From Candidatus Gastranaerophilales bacterium (GTDB lineage: Bacteria; Cyanobacteriota; Vampirovibrionia; Gastranaerophilales; Gastranaerophilaceae): DNA of 6,457 nucleotides. Positions 1 to 5,128 of the stretch are shown piece after piece. The position numbers and the translations under genes are program-made. Location: NCBI GenBank assembly GCA_947630355.1, contig CANRHJ010000110.1:1-6457 (forward strand), written 5' to 3'. Each line of letters opens with the position of its first letter. Within the stretch, counting starts at the first letter, position 1. Under the pieces are notes generated by a model. That model was given only the letters and a program-made list of their open reading frames with translations. It searched no databases and had not been told where the DNA came from.

Positions 1-17
1 TAGATAAGGAGTTAAAT

Positions 18-497
18 ATGATACTTCGAACTAGCTATTATTATCAAATTCGTAACTTTAAGAGAAATTGGATTCCGGTAAGTACGACTATCAGCGATCC
101 AAGGTGGTTCCATGACTTTACTGGAGATTATAATCATATCTTCAAAGACAAGAGAGGAATAGTGAATGGTATCAGATGTCTACCTATAATAAAATGCGGG
201 AAGGCCGCTCAAGGCTGCAAAGGTCCAGACCTATGTCAGTATACACCGGCGCCCGCGTGTCCTTTTCTGAGCAGCTACCGCGATAATTTAGCACAATTAG
301 ATTTTGATACATTACTAAAAGACTTTTCTTCTCTTGCCTTACAATATCAAATACATGAAAATATAGACGATGAAATCACTATTGTATTAATAGTATATGA
401 GACACCAAAGAATCCATGCAGTGAACGGCAGACTCTAATAAATTATTTTACATCTAATGGGGTTGAGTGTAAAGAGCTGGAGTATCCTATCTCTTGA
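18..497 (+). CDS. Small phage protein, possibly DUF488-like, with a cysteine cluster
   Basis: A 159-residue protein. The start is set by AAGGAG at 6-11, six bases before the ATG. I do not recognise it with certainty. The N-terminus (TSYYYQIRNF, then IPVST near residue 19 and a P-x-W-F at 28-31) and the C-terminus (IVLIVYETP near 122-130, C134, then NYF...GVECKEL) resemble the ends of DUF488-type proteins, which start with TSY/F and end in a YEkP...CHR...El block. Here the usual CHR reads CSER, so the His is missing. The middle is unusual: C54, C60, C67, C73 and C81 lie close together (C-x6-C-x5-C-x7-C from residue 60), which might bind a metal. There is no signal peptide or membrane segment. 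The next gene starts 114 bases downstream behind its own promoter. The function is unknown and the DUF488 link is tentative. Confidence 0.75.
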   Translation: MILRTSYYYQIRNFKRNWIPVSTTISDPRWFHDFTGDYNHIFKDKRGIVNGIRCLPIIKCGKAAQGCKGPDLCQYTPAPACPFLSSYRDNLAQLDFDTLLKDFSSLALQYQIHENIDDEITIVLIVYETPKNPCSERQTLINYFTSNGVECKELEYPIS

Positions 498-522
498 CTT
501 TCTATTAAAATTATGATATACT
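494..522 (+). promoter_or_regulatory. Sigma70/sigmaA-type promoter
   Basis: TTGACT (494-499) and TATACT (517-522) are separated by 17 bases, with one mismatch each to TTGACA and TATAAT. The -35 box overlaps the TGA stop (495-497) of the upstream gene. Transcription would start near 529 and read through the endonuclease at 612 into the polymerase at 1276. It is the best host-type promoter in the window. Confidence 0.7.
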
Positions 523-535
523 ATATGTAGAATAA

Positions 536-579
536 AGAAATGAAGGACATTTTAGATGAATTTCATATCTTTCATTTTT
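536..579 (+). promoter_or_regulatory. Long AU-rich leader hairpin followed by a short T run
   Basis: Bases 536-550 pair with 565-579 with one mismatch (C548 x A567) and a few G-U pairs, around a 14-nt loop. The 3' arm ends in TTTTT (575-579). It would sit at the very 5' end of a transcript from the 494-522 promoter. It could be a weak terminator or attenuator, or a 5' stabilising hairpin. The low GC content of the stem makes strong termination doubtful. Its 3' arm is shared with the competing helix that covers the endonuclease ribosome binding site. Confidence 0.4.
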
Positions 580-603
580 ATAATATATAGAATATGAAAG
601 GAG
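567..603 (+). promoter_or_regulatory. Endonuclease leader block: TATAAT hexamer plus SD that can be occluded
   Basis: ATCTTTCATTTTTATAATA (567-585) matches 3628-3646 in front of the intron endonuclease at 15 of 19 positions without gaps. It includes a perfect TATAAT at 579-584, with no clear -35 box. The Shine-Dalgarno AAAGGAG (597-603) lies 8 bases before the ATG at 612. CUUUCAU (569-575) is perfectly complementary to AUGAAAG (594-600), so a longer transcript can hide half of the SD. UUUCAUAU (561-568) offers an alternative 8-bp helix with 592-599. A transcript starting from the TATAAT would begin near 591 and lack the pairing arm. The promoter role is inference. Confidence 0.45.
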
Positions 604-611
604 TACATCTT

Positions 612-1319
612 ATGAAAGGAATCTATAAAATAACTAATAAAATTAACGGTAAAGCATATATTGGTAAATCTTCAGATATAGAAAAAAGATGGCAATATCA
701 TTTAAATAATTATACTTCTAATCGTGAATATAATAAAACATTATATAAAGCATTTAGAAAGTATGGTATAAATAATTTTTCTTTTGAGGTTCTTGAAGAA
801 TTATCTGATAAATATGATGAGCAAGCCAATGAAAGAGAACAATATTGGATAAAATATTATAATACTTTTGATTTTGGTTATAATATGACTGAAGGCGGAG
901 ATGGTGGAAAAACATGTGACATGCAAGCTAAATTTGGTAAATTAACTCGCGAAGATGTTTTTTATATAAGAAATAAGTATAAAGAATGTATTTCTCCTAG
1001 AGCTGAAATTTATAAACAATTTAAAGATAGAATAACAGAACGCGGATTTGAAGCTATTTGGCAGGGTCAAAATTGGAAAGATATTATGCCAGAAGTATAT
1101 ACAGAAGAAAATAAAAAGAAACATATATTAATTGAACGTAAGCGGCAAGGAATTTTAAGAAGAAGATTGTCTTTAGATGAAATTTTATTAATAAGACAAA
1201 GAGTCTTTAATGGTGAATTAATATCTGAAATATATAAAGAATATAAAGATAAATATAGCTATGGAGGATTTAGAGATGTTATTGAAACCATCCACCCAGA
1301 CGAGCAATTCCAGGTTTGA
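612..1319 (+). CDS. Free-standing GIY-YIG homing endonuclease
   Basis: A 235-residue protein. I chose ATG 612 rather than the in-frame ATG 594 because AAAGGAG (597-603) is correctly spaced for 612, and the GIY motif then starts at residue 3 as is usual. The N-terminal nuclease domain (about 1-95) has GIY (3-5), YIG (16-18), the catalytic Arg26, FRKYGINNF (48-56) and the catalytic Glu76 in EQYWI. The C-terminal half has two related DNA-binding-type repeats, about 110-160 (LTREDVFYIR...GFEAIWQGQNWKDI) and 185-235 (LSLDEILLIR...GGFRDV). The second lacks the W-x-G-x-x-W-K ending. No intron surrounds the gene. It sits between two genes and overlaps the polymerase start by 44 bases, so its last 14 residues are read from polymerase coding DNA in another frame. 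It is more AT-rich than the polymerase sequence just downstream, which fits acquisition by transfer. It probably nicks or cuts polymerase loci lacking it. Confidence 0.93.
   Translation: MKGIYKITNKINGKAYIGKSSDIEKRWQYHLNNYTSNREYNKTLYKAFRKYGINNFSFEVLEELSDKYDEQANEREQYWIKYYNTFDFGYNMTEGGDGGKTCDMQAKFGKLTREDVFYIRNKYKECISPRAEIYKQFKDRITERGFEAIWQGQNWKDIMPEVYTEENKKKHILIERKRQGILRRRLSLDEILLIRQRVFNGELISEIYKEYKDKYSYGGFRDVIETIHPDEQFQV
1263..1267 (+). promoter_or_regulatory. Ribosome binding site of the polymerase, inside the endonuclease gene
   Basis: GGAGG lies eight bases before ATG 1276. This fixes the polymerase start at 1276 rather than the in-frame ATG at 1261, which has no SD. The same bases encode Tyr-Gly-Gly of the endonuclease repeat, so the polymerase depends on sequence supplied by the mobile gene and may be translationally coupled to it. 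Confidence 0.75.
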
Positions 1320-3481
1320 GATCCACGCCCACACCATGTACAGCAACATTAAGCTTCTCGACTGCATTAATCGTCCAGAAGACCTGATTAATAGAGCGAT
1401 AGAGCTTGGTTTAGCAGGGATCGCAATAACAGATCATGATTGTCTCGCGAGCCACGTTAAAGTTAATAAATATGCTCAAAAGATTCAGCAAGATCATCCA
1501 GATTTTAAGGTGGCGTTAGGTAATGAAATTTACCTATGTGAAAATAGAGAAAATGGACAAAAGTATTATCACTTTATTTTAATTGCAAAAAATAAAGATG
1601 GTTATCGAGCTTTAAGAGAGTTGTCTTCAAGAGCATGGATGAACTCATATTGGGATCGCGGGATGGAGCGTGTAGTTACTACATATGCAGACTTAAAAGA
1701 GATCGTTAGTAAGCATCCTGGTACCCTGATAGCAACAACCGCGTGTCTTGGTGGTGAGTTATCATCTCTCACATTAAAGTTGATAGAGAGTGAAAGATTA
1801 AATGATGTTAATTCAATAAAATTAGCGCATGATAGAATCGTTAGTTTTATTCAATTTTGTCAAAGTTTATTTGGAGAAGATTTTCTGATTGAATGCGCGC
1901 CAGGTCTTAGTAAGGAACAGATTGCAGTTAATAAGAGATTGGTTTCTATTGCAAAGTGTTTTGGTATTAAAATGGTAATAGGAACTGACGCTCATTATCT
2001 TAAAAAAGAAGATAGATTTGTACACAAAGCATACTTAAACTCAAAAGGTGGGGAAAGAGAGGTTGACGCTTTTTATGAGTATGCTTATTTACAGTCCCAA
2101 GATGAAGTTATTGAGCATTTGAATCAAAGTATTCCAGATGAAGTAGAACAAATGTTTCAAAATAGTCTGGAGATTTATAATAAAATAGAAAATTATTCAC
2201 TTGAACATAAACAAACAATCCCGCGAGTTGAGGTTAAAGATTATCCTAAGTCCTCATGGTGGGGAGTCAATAATCCAGATGCAGATGAAATGTCTAATTA
2301 TCCGATATTAAAGTCGATGTTTACATCAGATGATAAGGTTGAAAGATATTGGGTAAATCAATGTTGGGAGGCTCTTGAAGAGAAGGTCGGACCGTGGCAT
2401 GAGCATTTGGATTACGTAGCAAGGTTAGAAGAAGAGGCGGATACAAAAAGAGTTATTGGCGAGAAACTTGAAACTAATATGTTTAGTTATCCTGTAACGC
2501 TCCAGCATTATGTAGATTTGTTCTGGGAATGTGGAAGCATCGTAGGCGCGGGCCGCGGTTCAAGTTGTTCAGGGCTGAATCACTGGTTGCTGGGAGTAAC
2601 ACAGCTGGATCCTATTAAGTGGAACTTCCCGTGGTTTCGATACATGAATAAAGAGCGCGTAGAGCTCGGGGATATTGATATCGACCTGGATCCATCGAAG
2701 CGTCCGACCATCCTTAAAGCTATAAAAAAGGAACGCGGTCAAAAATTTAAAGCTGATATTGATGATCTGTCAAGAAAAAATCTTGGATGTACATTGATTG
2801 CGACCTTCGGCACAGAGGGAACTCGGTCAGCAATTTTGACCGCCTGCCGCGGTTACAGAAATGAAGATTATCCTGATGGTATTGATAGTGATACAGCACA
2901 GTATATGTCGTCATTAATTCCTTCAGAGAGAGGTTTTTTGTGGCCATTAAGTGATGTTGTTAATGGTAATAAAGATAAAGACAGAAAGCCAATAACTACA
3001 TTTATTAATGAAGTTAAGCAATATGATGGATTGCTGGACATCATGATGGCGATAGAGGGGCTGGTCTGTAAACGCAGTAGCCATGCGTCTGGAGTCATTT
3101 TGTTTGATGAAGATCCGTATGAGTTTGGGTGTTTTATGAGAACTCCTAAAGGTGAAATTATCACACAATATGACCTCCACGATTGCGAGTGGATCGGGCT
3201 TACGAAATACGATTTTTTAGTGACCGAGGTCTGTGACAAAATAACCCAGACCATAAAACTCCTACAAGATGACGGTGCAATAGAAAAAGATTTATCATTA
3301 AGAGAGATATACAATAAATATTTGCACCCTAATGTACTTCCTCTTGATGATAAAGAGGTATGGAAAAATATTCAGGAAGGTTCGGTGCTTAATGTGTTCC
3401 AGTTTGATTCGCAAGTAGGAAGTCAAGCAGCGAAGAAAATCAAGCCCACAAACATCCGAGAGCTCACCGACTGTAATGGGT
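1276..3481 (+). CDS. dnaE: DNA polymerase III alpha subunit (DnaE type), exon 1: PHP and palm
   Basis: Encodes residues 1-735 and the first base of codon 736 of the replicative family C DNA polymerase. The PHP domain (about 14-245) shows HAHT (17-20), TDHD (52-55), GNE (82-84), ATTACLGGEL (153-162) and GTDAHYL (236-242). The nine positions expected of a metal-binding PHP site are all filled (H17, H19, D29, H54, E84, H99, C157, D238, H240), so it may still proofread. The palm has GRGSS (426-430), the catalytic aspartates D466 and D468 in GDIDIDL, SSHASGV (601-607) and K644/D646 in TKYDFL, the third acidic residue. VFQFD...AAKKIKP follows at 707-724. No DnaQ-like exonuclease is inserted in PHP, so this is DnaE rather than PolC. 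Unspliced reading would stop at 3555 after 25 intron-encoded codons. The P1 and P10 pairing places the exon end at U3481. Confidence 0.95.
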
Positions 3482-3612
3482 CAACATTGGCCCAAACATA
3501 TTTTACCGCATATCAGCGGGGTGCATCAATAAGATGTGCTAACGGGGAAGCCTAAACTTTAATAAAAGCATGGTAATCCCGTGGGAAAGACGTGTATAAA
3601 AGGACAATTTCG

Positions 3613-3623
3613 GATAACTTATC
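3613..3623 (+). repeat. Perfect 11-bp dyad GATAA-C-TTATC
   Basis: A dyad with 5-base arms and a 1-base centre, ending 16 bases before the TATAAT at 3640-3645. A dyad of the same 5-1-5 shape, ATGAA-T-TTCAT (556-566), precedes the TATAAT of the first endonuclease by 12 bases. Each could be a protein-binding site. In AT-rich DNA either could also be chance. Confidence 0.3.
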
Positions 3624-3627
3624 AGCC

Positions 3628-3658
3628 ATCTTTTTCATTTATAATAAATGGAAGGAGG
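3628..3658 (+). promoter_or_regulatory. Intron endonuclease leader: SD-masking hairpin with TATAAT in its loop region
   Basis: CAUUUA (3636-3641) pairs perfectly with UAAAUG (3645-3650) around a UAA loop. The stem continues with U-G and U-A pairs between 3631-3635 and 3651-3655. This covers half of the Shine-Dalgarno AAGGAGG (3652-3658), which lies seven bases before ATG 3666. TATAAT (3640-3645) sits in the upper stem and loop, with no good -35. Initiation there would start near 3652, after the 5' arm, and leave the SD exposed. The block 3628-3646 is 15/19 identical to 567-585. The hairpin is directly visible. The internal promoter is inference by analogy with T4 I-TevI. Confidence 0.5.
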
Positions 3659-3665
3659 CAATAAA

Positions 3666-4421
3666 ATGATACATTATATCTATTGTTATACAAATAAAGT
3701 AAATGGTAAACAATATATAGGTCAAACTACAAATCTTGAAAATAGAAAAAGGCAGCATATTCAAGATACAATACATCAACATAAAGGTCATGAAGTAGCG
3801 TATCAGCAGCCAATTCATTGTGCAATGAGAAAATATGGTGTTGATAATTTTGATATAGAAGTTCTTGAAATTATTAATACAGAAGATTGGGAGAAAGTAA
3901 ACACTTTAGAATCAGAATATATCAAAAAGTATAATACATTAGCTCCAAATGGATATAATCTTAAAGCTCAAGGATGTGCTAATCCTGGAAAAAACAAAAG
4001 TAAAATACCTCAAGATATTATTAATAGTATCATTCAAGATTTAAAAAATAAAAGACCTATAAAAGAGATTGCTGAAGAATATAATTTATCGCAAACGTAC
4101 ATTTCAGATATAAATAATGGAAGATGTTTAAAACAACAAAATGAGACATACCCATTACAACAAAACAGAATGACAAAAGATGAGTATTTAGATATTATAG
4201 ACATGATAAAGAATACTAATTATTCATTAAGTTCAATAGCTAAATATTTTAATCGCAATTCTGATACAATTAGTAATATAAATAATGGCAATACAAAAGT
4301 TATTCGAAATTTATATGATGGAGATTTTCCGATAAGGAAAAATTCTTACAAGGGTTATACACTGAAACCTGTAGAGACTATCCCTAGTGAGATAGGGAGT
4401 AGAACTATTATTGATACATAG
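3666..4421 (+). CDS. Intron-encoded GIY-YIG homing endonuclease
   Basis: A 251-residue protein. ATG 3666 is preferred over the in-frame ATG 3648 because AAGGAGG (3652-3658) lies seven bases before it. The nuclease domain (about 1-95) has a variant first motif, YIY (4-6) in place of GIY, then YIG (17-19), Arg27, MRKYGVDNF (54-62) and Glu82 in ESEYI. A linker leads to two similar helix-turn-helix repeats, about 114-153 (IKEIAEEYNLSQTYISDINNG) and 169-209 (LSSIAKYFN...TISNINNG), the likely DNA-recognition part. The gene lies in the P6 loop of group I intron 1. Its last 22 codons (4355-4421) also form P6a, P7, P7.1 and P7.2 of the ribozyme, and its UAG stop lies in P7.2. The expected role is to cut polymerase genes lacking this intron near NG|LMRLM, so that repair copies the intron in. 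The gene is very AT-rich compared with the exon bases flanking the intron. Confidence 0.92.
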   Translation: MIHYIYCYTNKVNGKQYIGQTTNLENRKRQHIQDTIHQHKGHEVAYQQPIHCAMRKYGVDNFDIEVLEIINTEDWEKVNTLESEYIKKYNTLAPNGYNLKAQGCANPGKNKSKIPQDIINSIIQDLKNKRPIKEIAEEYNLSQTYISDINNGRCLKQQNETYPLQQNRMTKDEYLDIIDMIKNTNYSLSSIAKYFNRNSDTISNINNGNTKVIRNLYDGDFPIRKNSYKGYTLKPVETIPSEIGSRTIIDT

Positions 4422-4510
4422 TTCGAAAAGGTATGCTTAAATATAAGTAAAAGATAGTCCAGACCACAAACGTTATTTTATTTAATGGCTATGAAAATAG
4501 TAGTGGTAAG

Positions 4511-4889
4511 TAATGAGATTAATGACCGCAGAAAAGGGAGAAGAGTCGCCGATTGACAAGTATGTAAGATTTAAAAATAATATTAATCTTTGGTATAATG
4601 AAATGCGGGTGGCGGGTCTGAGTGTTGAAGAGCAAGAATCATTGAAGCCATATTTCTTGCCATCATATGGTGTTCCGCCTAGTCAGGAACAACTTATGCT
4701 TATGTTAATGGATACACAGTTATGCGGTTTTTCATTGGCGGACGCGAACCAAAGTAGAAAAATCGTGGGAAAAAAATTAATGTCTAAGATCCCAGAATTG
4801 CGAGATAAAGTGATCAATAGCGCAAGATCAAAAAAATTAGGTGAATATATATGGAAGCATGGAGTTGGCCCACAAATGGGATATTCGTT
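4511..4889 (+). CDS. dnaE: DNA polymerase III alpha subunit, exon 2: finger region
   Basis: Supplies the last two bases of Leu736, residues 737-861 and two bases of Phe862. It begins (L)MRLMTAEKGEESP and contains YFLPSYGVPPSQEQLM, CGFSLADAN, RKIVGKK and GVGPQMGYSF, all typical of the fingers of phage family C polymerases. The ATG at 4513 is an internal Met codon with no ribosome binding site, so this is not a separate gene. Read without splicing it would end at TAA 4894-4896, five bases inside intron 2. The exon start follows G4510 and pairs with intron 1 (P10). The end at U4889 is set by P1 of intron 2 (UUCGUU with GGCGAA) and by restoration of GYSF|S. Confidence 0.93.
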
Positions 4890-5128
4890 TAACTAATCTA
4901 GGCGAAGAAAAATATCTTAAATTGCGGGGAGTCCCTTAGAGCCTTAATAACTAAGTCGTATAACGATGGCGAGGGTAATGACTAAGGTATAGTAAAATCA
5001 TTAAGGATTGGGTAATCCGCAGCGAAATCTCTAATGAGAGACGTTCAGAGACTATAATAGATAGTATAACAAGGTATAGTCCAAACTTCAACATATTTAT
5101 ATGGGATGTGAAAGCATCTGAGGTAATG
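4890..5128 (+). ncRNA. Group I intron 2 (239 nt, no ORF)
   Basis: A compact ribozyme interrupting the polymerase within GYSF|SIIH. P1: exon UUCGUU (4884-4889) pairs with GGCGAA (4901-4906), with U-G at the splice site. P10: CUA (4898-4900) pairs with 3' exon UAG (5129-5131). The last base is G5128. P3: UAUCU (4913-4917) with AGAUA (5059-5063). P4: UGCGG (4923-4927) with CCGCA (5017-5021). P6-side hairpin: UCUCU-AAUG-AGAGA (5028-5041). P7: GACUAUA (5050-5056) with UAUAGUC (5075-5081). P9: GAUGU-GAAA-GCAUC (5105-5118), a GNRA loop. The conserved P, Q, R and S elements are all easy to read: AAUUGCGGGG, GUAAUCCGCAGC, GUUCAGAGACUA and GGUAUAGUCC. The 87 bases inside P4 (4929-5015) form an enlarged, branched P5 region (for example 4934-4939/5001-5006). 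P7.1 and P7.2 are absent, so its subgroup differs from intron 1. Confidence 0.93.

Larger units (their letters stand above)
3482..4510 (+). ncRNA. Group I intron 1 (1029 nt) with an endonuclease gene in P6
   Basis: Self-splicing ribozyme interrupting the polymerase between NG and LMRLM. P1: exon UGGGU (3477-3481) pairs with GCCCA (3490-3494), with the standard U-G at the splice site. P10: CAUUG (3485-3489) pairs with 3' exon UAAUG (4511-4515). The last intron base is G4510. P4: ACGGG (3542-3546) with CCCGU (3578-3582). P5: GCC/GGU inside P4. P6a: GUGUAUAA (3592-3599) with UUAUACAC (4355-4362), a perfect 8-bp helix closing the loop that holds the endonuclease gene. P7: GACUAU (4376-4381) with AUAGUC (4454-4459). 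P7.1: 4382-4386/4393-4397. P7.2: 4403-4408/4418-4423. P8: 4435-4439/4444-4448. A GAAA-capped hairpin (4488-4501) lies inside ACCAC/GUGGU (4463-4467/4503-4507). P7.1 and P7.2 point to a td-like IA type. P3 is best drawn as 3508-3514/4430-4436 but is uncertain. Confidence 0.93.

Noticed and set aside
540..590. 16-codon open frame (MKDILDEF...) in the endonuclease leader as a leader peptide
   Set aside because: No convincing Shine-Dalgarno, and random short frames are common here. It is worth remembering only if the leader proves to be an attenuator.
942..1124. Minus-strand open frame opposite the first endonuclease
   Set aside because: A shadow of AT-rich coding sequence: phenylalanine- and isoleucine-rich, with no ribosome binding site.
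2747..3314. Three overlapping minus-strand open frames opposite polymerase exon 1
   Set aside because: Antisense to a conserved coding region, with no recognisable protein features and no start signals.
3482..3555. Continuation of exon 1 reading frame to TAA 3555 as the polymerase C-terminus
   Set aside because: These 25 codons are intron 1 P1, P3 and P4 sequence and do not resemble any polymerase motif. Splicing at 3481 restores NGLMRLM instead.
4513..4896. A separate 127-residue gene starting at ATG 4513
   Set aside because: It has no ribosome binding site, it starts at an internal Met of a conserved polymerase motif, and it ends five bases into intron 2. It is exon 2.
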